From Clostridia bacterium (GTDB taxonomy: Bacteria > Bacillota > Clostridia > Oscillospirales > CAG-382), in assembly GCA_017434845.1 (NCBI GenBank), contig JAFSGD010000003.1, positions 1-46,568 of the forward strand: a DNA stretch of 46,568 bases, in the 5' to 3' direction. Below the pieces are notes generated by a model. That model was not told where the DNA came from. It was given only the letters and a program-made list of their open reading frames with translations, and did not search any database. A program made the position numbers and the translations under genes. Shown piece after piece: positions 16,145-25,472 of this stretch (position 1 is the stretch's first letter; each line of letters starts with the position of its first letter).

Positions 16145-17527
16145 ATGAAAAGAATCGGTTTTTTATTTCTTGCGATTTTAATGGTTTTGTCGATCATTCC
16201 TTTTTCGGCGTTCCCGGTTTTTGCGGAAAAAGATTCTCAGGGCTTAACCTATAGGCTCAGCTCCGACGAAACCTATTATATAGTTTCACGTTGCGATTTT
16301 TCGGCGACAAGCTTTGTTATTCCCGCAACCTTCAACGGCTTGCCTGTTAAAGAAATCGAAAAATGGGCGGTTGGTGTTAGAAACCTTGAAAAAATAGACG
16401 TTGATGAGAATAGCAAATATTTCGCCTCTGTTGACGGTGTGCTTTTCAACAAGAACAAAACTCTTTTGATACGCTATCCTTGCAAAAAAGAAAGCGGGGT
16501 TTACAAAATCCCCGACAGCGTTAAGACCATTGGCGTCGAGGCGTTCGCAATTTGCTCCGGCCTAACGAGCATCGAAATCCCCAAAAGTGTTAAGACCATT
16601 AATGATGCGGCGTTCCTTTCCTGTATTGATCTTGAAAAAATAACCGTAGATAAGAAGAGTAAATATTTCACTTCTGTTAACGGCGTGCTTTTTAATAAAA
16701 ACAAGACGATTTTGAGATGCTATCCCATCGGAAAAGAAGGCACGGTTTACAACATACCCAACGGCGTAACCGCTATTGGCTCACATGCGTTTTATGGTTG
16801 CAAAAGCCTAACAAGCATTGAAATACCGAACAGCGTAACGAACATCGGCGAACGGTCGTTCAGTTGGTGCGAAGGTGTAACAAACTTCGAAATCCCCAAC
16901 AGCGTAACGAACATTGGCGGTTCGGCGTTCTCCGGTTGCACGGGCCTAACAAGCATTGTAATCCCCAACAGCGTTAAGAGTGTTGGCTTTTTCGTGTTCT
17001 CTGATTGTACAAGCCTAACAAGCATCGCGATTTCCGACGGCGTAACCACTATTGGCTCTCATGCGTTCGGTTGGTGCGAAAGCCTAACATATATTGAGCT
17101 TCCCGATAGCGTAACGAGCATTGGCGAACGGGCATTCACTTATTGCGAAAACCTAACAAGCGTCGTGATTCCCAACGGCGTAACGACCATGGGCACAGCC
17201 GTGTTCGAAGAATGGTCAGACAAACAAACGGTATATTTCGAAGCAACGTCCGCTTCTGACGATTGGGACCGTCACTGGAAGAGCTTCTGCGGAGCCAAAA
17301 TCGTTTGGGACTATGAACCCGACTCCACATTCGTTAAGGGCGACGTTAACGGCAACGGCAAGGTCGACGCAAACGACTATGCGCTTGCAAAGCGTCATTG
17401 CCTTAAGACCTTTACGTCTTATGACAAAATGCTTAAGCGCGCCGACCTTAACGGCAACGGCAAGCTCGAAGCAAGCGAATATGCAATGATCAAAAGACAC
17501 GTTCTCGGAACCTTCGAAATTAAATAA
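16145..17527 (+). CDS. Secreted BspA-like leucine-rich repeat protein with dockerin (460 aa)
   Basis: The ATG at 16145 has GGAGG five bases upstream; an in-frame ATG 18 codons earlier overlaps the promoter region. A signal peptide with cleavage after VFA27 opens the protein. Residues about 60-380 are LRR_5/BspA-type repeats of about 23 residues, with recurring IPNSVTNIGERSFSWCEGV and LTSIEIP. They are interrupted by two DGVLFNKNKT blocks. Residues about 398-460 are a paired dockerin: GDVNGNGKVDANDYALAKRH and ADLNGNGKLEASEYAMIKRH. By family knowledge, BspA repeats mediate binding to host or bacterial surfaces and dockerins bind cohesins. No enzyme domain is present. A terminator follows directly. 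Confidence 0.92.
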   Translation: MKRIGFLFLAILMVLSIIPFSAFPVFAEKDSQGLTYRLSSDETYYIVSRCDFSATSFVIPATFNGLPVKEIEKWAVGVRNLEKIDVDENSKYFASVDGVLFNKNKTLLIRYPCKKESGVYKIPDSVKTIGVEAFAICSGLTSIEIPKSVKTINDAAFLSCIDLEKITVDKKSKYFTSVNGVLFNKNKTILRCYPIGKEGTVYNIPNGVTAIGSHAFYGCKSLTSIEIPNSVTNIGERSFSWCEGVTNFEIPNSVTNIGGSAFSGCTGLTSIVIPNSVKSVGFFVFSDCTSLTSIAISDGVTTIGSHAFGWCESLTYIELPDSVTSIGERAFTYCENLTSVVIPNGVTTMGTAVFEEWSDKQTVYFEATSASDDWDRHWKSFCGAKIVWDYEPDSTFVKGDVNGNGKVDANDYALAKRHCLKTFTSYDKMLKRADLNGNGKLEASEYAMIKRHVLGTFEIK

Positions 17528-17557
17528 GGAAAATTTTCTTAGAAAAACAATTATTAA

Positions 17558-17596
17558 TAAAAAACGCGGCGGTTAAATTCAATCGCCGCGTTTTTT
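17558..17596 (+). terminator. Terminator of the BspA/dockerin gene
   Basis: AAAACGCGGCG and CGCCGCGTTTT pair around a 12-base loop, followed by a T tract. Confidence 0.9.
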
Positions 17597-17690
17597 GCCG
17601 TTTACTTTCAAAGAAATAAAGCGAATTTGTTAACGCGGTATCAAAATAAAAATTTTTCGCTTTAAGAGGGCGGCGAAATAAGGTTTTTTC

Positions 17691-17719
17691 TTGACATACA
17701 GGCAAGAAAATGGTATTAT
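17691..17719 (+). promoter_or_regulatory. Sigma-A promoter of the minD-like to gld unit
   Basis: A perfect TTGACA (17691-17696) and TATTAT (17714-17719) are spaced by 17 bases, 36 bases before the TTG start. Confidence 0.85.
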
Positions 17720-17755
17720 TACTATGTATGATTATATGGGCAAGGAGTGTGTTCG

Positions 17756-18562
17756 TTGGGTAGAGTTATATTTGTAACGGGCTTCAAGGGCGGGGTCGGA
17801 AAGACCACCGTTTCTGCCAACCTTGCGGCAACGCTCCGCGTGCTCGGAAACCGCGTTTTGGTTATCGACGGCGATTTCGGAATGCGTTGCATGGATATGG
17901 TGCTCGGTGTTGAAAACGATGCGCTTTTCGATTGCAGTGATATTCTTTCGGGCCGTTGCTCGCCTGCCGCGGCAATGTGCATGGTAAACGGCGATCCGCT
18001 GTTTTCGTTCATTCCCGCTCCGATGAACCTTTCGGATAATAAGCTTCCCAAGGATGCCTATTCCGCAATGTTTTCAGAGCTTCGCGAGGAATTCGATTAT
18101 ATAATCATCGATTCCTGCGCCGAAATGACCGAATACTATATGGCGTTTGCCTCTATGGCAGATGAGGCGGTTATAGTTACGCTTCACCAATCAACCTCGG
18201 TTCGCGCCGCCGAAAAAACGGCAATAAGGCTTTCTGCAATGGGGCTCAAGCGGCTTCATTTGGTGGTTAACGGCTACCGCAAGGGCTTTGCCGAAAGCGG
18301 TGCTCTGCCCGATATCGTCGATATAATCAACCGTTCGTCTGTTAAGCTTTTGGGGGTCGTTCCCTATTGCGAACGGCTTCAGGCATCTCAAGAGGCGGCC
18401 GAGCTCGCGTTCAGCGGCGATCTTCGCAAGAAGGCGTTTGAATGGGAGGCGGCGTTCCACAACATCGCGCGGCGCATTGGCGGCGCAAGAGTAAAGCTTT
18501 TTGAGAACGTTGAATCAACAAAAAGGCGCGGCGCTTATAAGGGGATAGGTGCCAAGCTTTAA
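17756..18562 (+). CDS. MinD/ParA-family ATPase (268 aa)
   Basis: The deviant Walker A is FKGGVGKTT (residues about 10-18); DGDFGMRCMDMVLG and the switch DYIIIDSCAEM are typical of MinD. The start is taken as TTG 17756, eight bases after AAGGAG; a GTG at 17747 overlaps that ribosome site and is less likely. MinD proteins bind the membrane by a C-terminal amphipathic helix and position division. Here the C-terminus (HNIARRIGGARVKLFENV, then a basic tail) could play that part but does not match the usual one closely. No minC or minE is nearby; the gene is followed by an MgsA-like gene and hisS. It may be MinD itself or a related positioning ATPase. Confidence 0.85.
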   Translation: MGRVIFVTGFKGGVGKTTVSANLAATLRVLGNRVLVIDGDFGMRCMDMVLGVENDALFDCSDILSGRCSPAAAMCMVNGDPLFSFIPAPMNLSDNKLPKDAYSAMFSELREEFDYIIIDSCAEMTEYYMAFASMADEAVIVTLHQSTSVRAAEKTAIRLSAMGLKRLHLVVNGYRKGFAESGALPDIVDIINRSSVKLLGVVPYCERLQASQEAAELAFSGDLRKKAFEWEAAFHNIARRIGGARVKLFENVESTKRRGAYKGIGAKL

Positions 18563-18583
18563 CAAACAGGGAGGAAAAATATT

Positions 18584-18994
18584 ATGAACATTGCAATTAT
18601 TGCAAACGATAAGAAAAAAGAACTCATAACCGAATTCTGCATCGCTTATTGCGGTATTCTTTCGGCTCATAACATTTGTGCCACCGCCATCACCGGCAAA
18701 TACATTTCCGAAGCCACCGGCCTTACGATCGAGCGTCTGCTTTCGGGCTCTCACGGCGGCGGCGAGCAGATCGCATCAAAAATCGCTTATGGCGAGGTCG
18801 ATCTTCTTATACTTCTGCGCGATACCGGCAACGATGCCGAATATGCAGATACCGAGCTTAATCTTGTTAAGCTTTGCGATAAATATACCGTTCCGGTCGC
18901 AACCAACATTGCAACCGCCGAGGCACTTGTTCTTGCGCTCGACCGCGGCGATCTTGACTGGAGAACGAACCTCAAGAACGGAGAAGGATTTTAA
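18584..18994 (+). CDS. Methylglyoxal synthase-like protein, active site altered (136 aa)
   Basis: The MGS-like fold is recognisable: NIAIIANDKKKELITEFC at the start, then GLTIERLLSGSHGGGEQIAS, VDLLILLRDTG and VPVATNIATAEAL. Methylglyoxal synthase turns dihydroxyacetone phosphate into methylglyoxal. From memory, the Escherichia coli enzyme has GGDQQ with catalytic Asp71 and a His in a PHDPD segment. Here the first segment reads GGGEQ and the second NDAEYADTE, so both appear changed. Activity is therefore doubtful, and the protein may be a binding or regulatory relative. It sits 21 bases after the minD-like gene and directly abuts hisS. AGGGAGGAAA precedes the ATG. Confidence 0.75.
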   Translation: MNIAIIANDKKKELITEFCIAYCGILSAHNICATAITGKYISEATGLTIERLLSGSHGGGEQIASKIAYGEVDLLILLRDTGNDAEYADTELNLVKLCDKYTVPVATNIATAEALVLALDRGDLDWRTNLKNGEGF

Positions 18995-20260
18995 ATGAAC
19001 AGAATTCAAAAACCCAAGGGAACGCTCGATATTCTTCCCGGAGATATCGAGCTCTGGCAATATATCGAAGGCGCGGTGCGCGAAGAGGCAAAGATAAACG
19101 GTTTTTCTGAGATCAGAATGCCAACCTTTGAAGCCACCGAGCTTTTCTGTCGCGGTGTTGGCGACACCACCGACGTTGTCGGAAAGGAAATGTACACCTT
19201 CACCGATAAAGACGGCTCGAGCCTTTCGCTTCGCCCCGAAGGAACCGCGGGCGTTGCCCGTTCGGTTATCGAAAACGGGCTTTATGCCGGCGCAATGCCG
19301 CTTAAGCTGTTTTATCTTTCGAATTTCTTCCGCCGCGAAAAGCCCCAAGCGGGCAGAAGCCGCGAATTTTGGCAGTTCGGAACCGAGCTTTACGGCAGCT
19401 CCTCGCCCGAGGCGGATGCGCAGGTTATTCTGCTTGCAAACGGACTTTTCAAAAGACTGGGCTTAACCAAGGTAACGCTTCGCATCAACTCTATCGGTTG
19501 CCCCGAATGCCGTCCTTCTTACCGCAAGGCGTTGCTTGATTATTTTGCAAACTATGAATCCGAGCTTTGCGATACCTGCCGCGAGCGTCTTAACAAAAAT
19601 CCGCTTCGCGTGCTCGATTGCAAAAGCCCTGTCTGCTCGGGTATTGCGAAAAACGCGCCCAAAACGCTCGAGCATCTTTGCGCCGGCTGTGAAAGCCACT
19701 TCGAAAAGCTTAAAGAGCTGCTCGACCTTTGCGGCGTTGAATATACCGTCGATCCCTCGATAGTTCGCGGTCTTGATTATTATACGGGAACCGTTTTTGA
19801 GTTCACGGTCGATTCTATCGGCGCGCAAAGCACTGTTTGCGGCGGCGGCAGATACGATGGCTTGCTTGCCTCTATCGGCGGCCCCTCGCTTCCCGCGGTC
19901 GGATTCGGCATGGGCATAACCCGTCTTATTCAGGCGCTTAAGGATGAAAGCCTTGTTCCCGAGCTTAAAACCGGCTGTGATATTTATATCGCACCGCTCG
20001 GCGAGGCGGCGGGAAAGCAGGCGTTCCTGCTTGCTCATCAGCTTCGCGAAAAGGGCGTTTCCGCCGAGACCGACGTTTGCGGCCGCTCGCTTAAGGCTCA
20101 AATGAAATATGCCGACAAGGCGGGTGCGCGCTACGTTCTTGTTGTTGGCGACAACGAAATCGCCGAAAACTCGGCAGAGCTTCGCAACATGCAGGGCGGC
20201 GAAAGAATAAAGGTTAGTTTAAGCACAGAAGATATAATTGATTTAATTGCGGGCAAATAA
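18995..20260 (+). CDS. hisS: Histidine--tRNA ligase (421 aa)
   Basis: Class II synthetase. RPKGT-type opening (IQKPKGTLDILPGD), motif 2 region FFRREKPQAGRSREFWQFG, histidine-specific loops GLDYYTGTVFEF and CGGGRYDGL, motif 3 in VGFGMGITRLI, and a C-terminal anticodon domain (DIYIAPLGEAAG onward). Length is typical. The ATG immediately follows the stop of the MgsA-like gene, with AGAAGGA upstream. It forms the common hisS-aspS pair. No T-box leader is seen. Confidence 0.97.
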   Translation: MNRIQKPKGTLDILPGDIELWQYIEGAVREEAKINGFSEIRMPTFEATELFCRGVGDTTDVVGKEMYTFTDKDGSSLSLRPEGTAGVARSVIENGLYAGAMPLKLFYLSNFFRREKPQAGRSREFWQFGTELYGSSSPEADAQVILLANGLFKRLGLTKVTLRINSIGCPECRPSYRKALLDYFANYESELCDTCRERLNKNPLRVLDCKSPVCSGIAKNAPKTLEHLCAGCESHFEKLKELLDLCGVEYTVDPSIVRGLDYYTGTVFEFTVDSIGAQSTVCGGGRYDGLLASIGGPSLPAVGFGMGITRLIQALKDESLVPELKTGCDIYIAPLGEAAGKQAFLLAHQLREKGVSAETDVCGRSLKAQMKYADKAGARYVLVVGDNEIAENSAELRNMQGGERIKVSLSTEDIIDLIAGK

Positions 20261-20289
20261 CCGCCTGCGGTATATAGAGGTAGAAAAAA

Positions 20290-22083
20290 ATGGTTGAATT
20301 TCTCGGAAGCGAACGCCGCACGCATTATTGCGGCGACCTCAGAGCTTCTAACATAGGCGAAACCGTTTGTGTTATGGGCTGGGTAAAGAAAAAACGTAAT
20401 ATAGGCAGCCTTGTGTTCGTTGACCTGCGCGACAGAAGCGGCATAGTTCAGCTTGCTTTTGACGAAAACACCGCAAGCGAGGTTTTCGAAAAAGCGGCTT
20501 CGCTCAAGAGCGAGTTCGTCGTTTCGGCAAGCGGTGTCGTTCGCGAGCGCTCGAGCAAGAATCCCGAGCTTCCCACCGGCGATATCGAAATTTTCGCTTC
20601 CTCGGTGCGCGTTCTCGGCGAAAGCGAAACCCCTCCCTTTGATATAACCGACGATTGCAAGGCAAACGAAGAATTAAGATTGCGCCACCGCTATCTCGAC
20701 CTTCGCCGTCCCGCGTTGCAGAACAACATAATCTTCCGCTCGAAGGTTGCAAAATCGGTTCGCGATTATCTTTGCGATATCGGCTTTATCGAGCTCGAAA
20801 CCCCTATGCTCATAAAGAGCACCCCCGAGGGAGCACGCGACTATCTCGTTCCCTCGCGCGTTCATAAGGGCTCGTTCTATGCGCTTCCTCAATCGCCCCA
20901 GCTTTATAAACAGCTTTCTATGGTTGCGGGCTTCGATAAATATTTCCAGCTTGCCCGTTGCTTCCGCGATGAAGACCTTCGCGCCGACCGTCAGCCCGAA
21001 TTCACCCAGATAGATATGGAAATGAGCTTCGTTGACACCGACGACGTTCTTGCTGTTGGCGAAGGACTTATAAAACACGTTTTCAAGGATTGTCTCGGCG
21101 TTGATATTCCCACTCCGCTTCCCAGATACACCTTCCGCGAATGTATGGAGCGCTTCGGCTCGGATAAGCCCGACCTTCGCTTCGGCATGGAGATAATCAA
21201 TATTTCCGATGCGGTAAAGGATTGCGGATTCCCCGTTTTTGCTTCGGCTGTTGAAGCGGGCGGAAGCGTTCGCGCGCTTAACCTTAAGGGCTATGCCGAT
21301 AAGCTTACCCGTAAGGATATCGACCGCTTGGGCGATTATGCAAAGGGCTGTGGTGCAAAGGGGCTTGCTTGGGTTAAGCATGCCGATACCGACAGCGGCT
21401 CGTTCTTGAAGCACGTTAGCGAGGATGAGCTCAACGCCATCTATGCGGCAACCGATTGCGAAAAGGGCGACGTTCTGCTTATTCTTGCCGACAGCGACAA
21501 CAACCGCGTTCTCACCCAGCTCGGTCAGCTTCGCGTTGAGGCGGCAAACCGTCTCGGCGTTGAAAGAAGCGGTTTCAATTTCCTTTGGGTTGTTGAGATG
21601 CCCTTCTTTGAATTCGATAACGAAAGCGGCGAATGGGTTGCAATGCACCATCCCTTCACCGCGCCTTTGGATGAATGCGTTGAATATCTCGACAGCGACA
21701 AGGGCAAGGTGCGCGCAAAGGCATACGACCTTGTTCTTAACGGCATCGAGCTTTCAAGCGGCTCGATAAGAATAACCGACCCCAAGCTTCAGGCAAAAAT
21801 ATTCGGTCTTCTCGGTCTTTCCGATGAAGAAGCAATGATAAAATTCGGCTATCTGCTCGAGGCGTTCCGTTACGGTGCGCCCCCCCACGGCGGCATGGCG
21901 ATCGGCCTCGACCGCTTGGTGATGCAGATGCTAGGCGTTCAGAGCCTGCGCGACGTTGTTGCATTCCCCAAGATGCAAAACGCAAAAGAGCTTATGACCG
22001 ACTGCCCCGCAGAAGTGCCCGCAGAATCGGTTGCAGAGCTTGGAATCACCTTTGTTAAAGAGGAAAAAGAGCCCAAAGAGTAA
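20290..22083 (+). CDS. aspS: Aspartate--tRNA ligase (597 aa)
   Basis: Class II bacterial-type AspS. The N-terminal OB-fold anticodon domain includes VMGWVKKKRNIGSLVFVDLR. Motif 1 and 2 regions include RHRYLDLRRP and FQLARCFRDEDLRADRQPEF. The bacteria-specific GAD insertion lies near residues 300-410, and motif 3 is GGMAIGLDRLVMQM. Whether it charges only Asp or also Asn cannot be decided here. It is 29 bases downstream of hisS and 23 bases upstream of the ABC ATPase gene, so the transporter genes are probably cotranscribed. Confidence 0.97.
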   Translation: MVEFLGSERRTHYCGDLRASNIGETVCVMGWVKKKRNIGSLVFVDLRDRSGIVQLAFDENTASEVFEKAASLKSEFVVSASGVVRERSSKNPELPTGDIEIFASSVRVLGESETPPFDITDDCKANEELRLRHRYLDLRRPALQNNIIFRSKVAKSVRDYLCDIGFIELETPMLIKSTPEGARDYLVPSRVHKGSFYALPQSPQLYKQLSMVAGFDKYFQLARCFRDEDLRADRQPEFTQIDMEMSFVDTDDVLAVGEGLIKHVFKDCLGVDIPTPLPRYTFRECMERFGSDKPDLRFGMEIINISDAVKDCGFPVFASAVEAGGSVRALNLKGYADKLTRKDIDRLGDYAKGCGAKGLAWVKHADTDSGSFLKHVSEDELNAIYAATDCEKGDVLLILADSDNNRVLTQLGQLRVEAANRLGVERSGFNFLWVVEMPFFEFDNESGEWVAMHHPFTAPLDECVEYLDSDKGKVRAKAYDLVLNGIELSSGSIRITDPKLQAKIFGLLGLSDEEAMIKFGYLLEAFRYGAPPHGGMAIGLDRLVMQMLGVQSLRDVVAFPKMQNAKELMTDCPAEVPAESVAELGITFVKEEKEPKE

Positions 22084-22106
22084 AAAACTAAACAAGAGGT
22101 TTTAAA

Positions 22107-23081
22107 ATGATAGAAATTTGTGATATCCGCAAAAGCTATGGCGATAAGCGCGCGGTAGACGGTCTGACCTTCAAGGTCGAAGAGGGCGAGATCCTCGGCT
22201 TCCTCGGTCCGAACGGCGCAGGCAAAAGTACAACGCTTAATATAATAACCGGCTATCTTTCCGCCGACAGCGGCGTTGCCAAAATCGACGGAACGGATAT
22301 TCTTACCGACCCCATAAAGGCAAAGAAGGATATCGGCTTCCTGCCCGAGATCCCTCCGCTTTATCCCGAAATGACGGTGCTTGAATACCTTAACTTCGTT
22401 TATGATCTTAAGGGCTGTAAGCTTCCCCGCAAACAGCATCTTAAAGAGATATGCGAGGTCGTTAAGATATGGGACGTCGGCAAACGACTCATTAAAAACC
22501 TCTCGAAAGGCTATAAACAGCGTGTCGGTATTGCCCAGGCACTTATCGGCAACCCCAAGGTGCTTATTTTCGACGAGCCCACCATCGGTCTCGACCCTCG
22601 CCAGATAATCGAGATAAGAAACCTTATTAAAATGCTCGGTAAAGAGCACACCATTATTCTTTCAACACATATTCTTCCCGAGGTTCAGGCGGTTTGCGAC
22701 AGAATCGTTGTTATAAACAAGGGCCGGATCGTTGCGAACGAAAAGACCGAAGACCTTATCAACGCGGTCGACGGCTCGCGCAAGCTCGTTGCAAAGATCG
22801 TCGGCCCCGAGGAAGAGGTTTTAAAGGCGCTTCGCGCGATCGGCGGAATCAAAACCGCCGACGTTCTCGGCAAGCGCGACACCGACAGCATAAGCTATCT
22901 TATCGAATCGCAGGATAGAGTTGATATAAGAAAGCCGCTGTTCTATACTCTTTCTTCAAAGAATTGGCCGCTCATCGGCCTTGAGGGCGTTGAACTGAGC
23001 CTTGAAGATATCTTTATGCGCTTGGTAGGCAAGGAAAAAGAAAAAGAAACCGGCAAAAAATCGAAAAGGGGTGGTAACTGA
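22107..23081 (+). CDS. Gld-type ABC transporter ATP-binding protein (324 aa)
   Basis: Walker [11 protein letters not shown]-loop region [18 protein letters not shown], signature [11 protein letters not shown], Walker [14 protein letters not shown], and switch His in [11 protein letters not shown]. The C-terminal about 100 residues include a regulatory region that ends in a Lys/Glu-rich tail. It resembles GldA and other ABC-2 ATPases. The stop overlaps the permease start (TGATG). The following permease and GldG-like genes define a three-part Gld-type system. In Bacteroidetes such proteins are linked to gliding; in Firmicutes the substrate is unknown. Confidence 0.9.
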   Translation: MIEICDIRKSYGDKRAVDGLTFKVEEGEILGFLGPNGAGKSTTLNIITGYLSADSGVAKIDGTDILTDPIKAKKDIGFLPEIPPLYPEMTVLEYLNFVYDLKGCKLPRKQHLKEICEVVKIWDVGKRLIKNLSKGYKQRVGIAQALIGNPKVLIFDEPTIGLDPRQIIEIRNLIKMLGKEHTIILSTHILPEVQAVCDRIVVINKGRIVANEKTEDLINAVDGSRKLVAKIVGPEEEVLKALRAIGGIKTADVLGKRDTDSISYLIESQDRVDIRKPLFYTLSSKNWPLIGLEGVELSLEDIFMRLVGKEKEKETGKKSKRGGN

Positions 23082-23788
23082 TGCTGGCTATATATATGCG
23101 TGAGCTTAAATCATATTTTCTAACCCCGATCGGTTACGTTTTCTGCGGAATGTTTCTTGTCGTTTCGGGTCTTGCCTTCTCGGAATGCACCCTTATGCGC
23201 CAATCAACAACCAGCATCGGCGAATATTTCGTTTGGATGATGATGATTTTTGCAATTCTCATTCCCATTCTTACCATGAAGCTCTTTTCCGAGGATCGCA
23301 AAAGCAGAACCGACCAGATCCTTTTAACCAGCCCGGTTTCGATCCTTGGCATAGTTATGGGCAAATATCTTGCCGCACTAACCGTTTTCGGCGTAACCTT
23401 TATCGTAAATTCCTTTAATTTCGTGCTTCTTTTCTTCTATGGCACGCCTAACGCAACCTCCATTTTAATGAACGTGCTCGGCATTTTCCTGCTCGGCGCG
23501 GCGTTCCTTGCAATCGGCATTTTCCTTTCGTCGCTTACCGAAAATCAGCTTATCGCCGCCGTTTCGGCTATCGGCGTTAACGCCGCAATGCTTATTATAA
23601 GCCTGTTTTCGAGCGGAATCGAAAATTCGTTTTTCAGAACCGTTCTTAAGTGGTTTTCGGTCATCGACCGCTTCACTCCGTTCACCTATCAAATGCTTGA
23701 CGTTTCGGCGATTGTTTATTATTTAAGCCTTGCCGCAGTGTTCATCTTCTTAACAACGCGTGTTATCGAAAAACGCCGTTGGGCTTAA
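23081..23788 (+). CDS. Gld-type ABC-2 permease (235 aa)
   Basis: Six hydrophobic segments are apparent (about residues 18-38, 50-70, 98-120, 130-152, 160-180, 205-228). The opening ELKSYFLTPIGYVFCGMFL and the coupling region MKLFSEDRKSRTDQILLTSPVS are characteristic of GldF-like permeases. It overlaps the ATPase gene by one base and is followed by a GldG-like gene after 21 bases. Confidence 0.88.
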   Translation: MLAIYMRELKSYFLTPIGYVFCGMFLVVSGLAFSECTLMRQSTTSIGEYFVWMMMIFAILIPILTMKLFSEDRKSRTDQILLTSPVSILGIVMGKYLAALTVFGVTFIVNSFNFVLLFFYGTPNATSILMNVLGIFLLGAAFLAIGIFLSSLTENQLIAAVSAIGVNAAMLIISLFSSGIENSFFRTVLKWFSVIDRFTPFTYQMLDVSAIVYYLSLAAVFIFLTTRVIEKRRWA

Positions 23789-23809
23789 GCGGAAGGAGGA
23801 TATTTTAAA

Positions 23810-25363
23810 ATGGCAAACAACAAAAAAAGCTCCGATTTCCGCGATAAGCGCCGTTATAAATACGGCTCGCTTTCGGTTGTTTTCACAATCGTATTCATCG
23901 CGCTTATTCTTGTTATCAACCTTGTTCTTTCGTCGCTTTCGCTTTCGGGCGACCTCACCGTCGATTTAACTCAGGAAAACTTCACCGAGATCGGCGAAGA
24001 ATCGATGAAGCTGCTTTCCGAGCTTGGAAAAGACCTTGATATAACCATTTATTTCATGGCGGCACGCGACACCTTCGATAACCCCGACAACGAATTCAAC
24101 GGCATTAACCTAACGGGCATCGTTCGCGATCTCGCCGAAAAATACCAAGAAACCTTCGATGGCAGCGGCGAGCTCGGAACCGTTCGAGTTGAATATAAAG
24201 AGCTCGACTCCGACCCCGAATTCGAAAAGAAATATCTTGAAGAATCGGCAACCCAGTTAACCGGCAACAGCGTTATCGTTCAGGGTAAATATCATTACCG
24301 CGTTCTTGCGCTTCCCGCGTTTTTCAACACCTCTTCGGAGGATAACACCTATCATTCCTTCAACGGCGAATACCGCTTCACGACCGCAATGCTTCAAAGC
24401 TCGATTTCCGAGCCCATGGTCGTAACCCTAACCTACGGCCACGGCGAGCCCATTTCCGCCGACGGTATGATAGACCCCACCTCGCAGATCGCAGGTCTTG
24501 TTTCGGTTCTTTCTTCGGCAGGCTTCGAGCTTAAAACCGCAAATCTTTCGCAGGATGAGCTCGATTCCCGCACCGAAATTCTCATAAGCTATGATCCCAT
24601 AACCGATTTCACCTATGATGAGATCGATAAGATCACCGCTTATCTCGCAAAGCGAAATTCCTTTATTGCTTTCGTTGATTCGGCAACCCCCGAGCTGCCC
24701 AATCTTCAGTCTTGCCTTAACGATAACTGGGGCATAAACTATAAGCCCTTCTTCCGCGTTACCGACAGCACTCACTCTATCGGCAAGCACGAAAACATCA
24801 ACGCGAAATATCCGACAATCGATTCCGAAAGCCAAACCGGCTCGGCGGCATACCAGATCCGCAAGACCGTAACCGACATCGAAGGAACCATAACGACCGT
24901 GCTTCCCGAAAGCGTTGAGCTTTTCGTTAAGCCCGGCATAACTCAGGACGGCTTTGTTGTTGAAGAGGTTCTTACAACCTATGAAACCGCAAAATCCGAA
25001 TCCGAAACCTCGGTGGGCACCGAGGGCGAAATGCCTTTGATGCTTCTTTCAACCAAATACGGCTACGGCGAAAATAACGTTACCGAATATTCCTACGTTA
25101 TGCTCGTTGGTTCAACCGAGTTTGCCAACACCGAAAATATGCTTAAGGAAAGCTACGGCAACAAGCGCGTTATGCTTGCCGCCGCAAGAATCTTCGGTGC
25201 AAATCGCGTTGCGCCCGATATCGAGCCCAAGGCGTTTGCCGATACCGCGCTCAGCATCGAAACCGGCACAGCAACAACGCTAACCTGGCTTATTTGCACG
25301 ATTCTTCCTCTTGTAATAATCGTAATGGGCATCGTGATGTTCTTCATCCGCCGCCATATGTAA
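23810..25363 (+). CDS. GldG-like extracytoplasmic ABC component (517 aa)
   Basis: A basic N-terminus is followed by a membrane segment (residues about 20-45). The typical GldG beginning then appears: VDLTQENFTEIGEESMKLLSEL, DLDITIYFMAA. A long extracytoplasmic domain (to about 480) contains the ABC-type uncharacterised domain with VVTLTYGHGEP, LSQDELDSRTEILISYDP and AYLAKRNSFIAFVD. A C-terminal membrane helix and the short tail IRRHM anchor it again. GGAAGGAGG precedes the ATG. It should work with the ATPase and permease just upstream. Confidence 0.85.
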   Translation: MANNKKSSDFRDKRRYKYGSLSVVFTIVFIALILVINLVLSSLSLSGDLTVDLTQENFTEIGEESMKLLSELGKDLDITIYFMAARDTFDNPDNEFNGINLTGIVRDLAEKYQETFDGSGELGTVRVEYKELDSDPEFEKKYLEESATQLTGNSVIVQGKYHYRVLALPAFFNTSSEDNTYHSFNGEYRFTTAMLQSSISEPMVVTLTYGHGEPISADGMIDPTSQIAGLVSVLSSAGFELKTANLSQDELDSRTEILISYDPITDFTYDEIDKITAYLAKRNSFIAFVDSATPELPNLQSCLNDNWGINYKPFFRVTDSTHSIGKHENINAKYPTIDSESQTGSAAYQIRKTVTDIEGTITTVLPESVELFVKPGITQDGFVVEEVLTTYETAKSESETSVGTEGEMPLMLLSTKYGYGENNVTEYSYVMLVGSTEFANTENMLKESYGNKRVMLAAARIFGANRVAPDIEPKAFADTALSIETGTATTLTWLICTILPLVIIVMGIVMFFIRRHM

Positions 25364-25383
25364 AATTTCATAAAATTCGTTGT

Positions 25384-25417
25384 ATTTTGCAAGGCGTGGC
25401 ATCATGCCTTGCAAAAT
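25384..25417. repeat. Perfect 12-bp-stem hairpin inside the gld operon
   Basis: ATTTTGCAAGGC and GCCTTGCAAAAT pair around a 10-base loop in the 109-base gap between the GldG-like and DUF4340-like genes. There is no T tract, so it is more likely an mRNA-processing or stability element than a terminator. The gap has no other feature. Confidence 0.6.
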
Positions 25418-25472
25418 CGCGGTTTAGCCCAAAAACAAAGCCCCAAAAAATAAACGGAAAAAGTGATTTAAT

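Noticed and set aside
16145-17527. Adhesion island or prophage at the BspA/dockerin gene
   Set aside because: The gene has its own promoter and terminator between conserved housekeeping genes, with no integrase, direct repeats or tRNA target.
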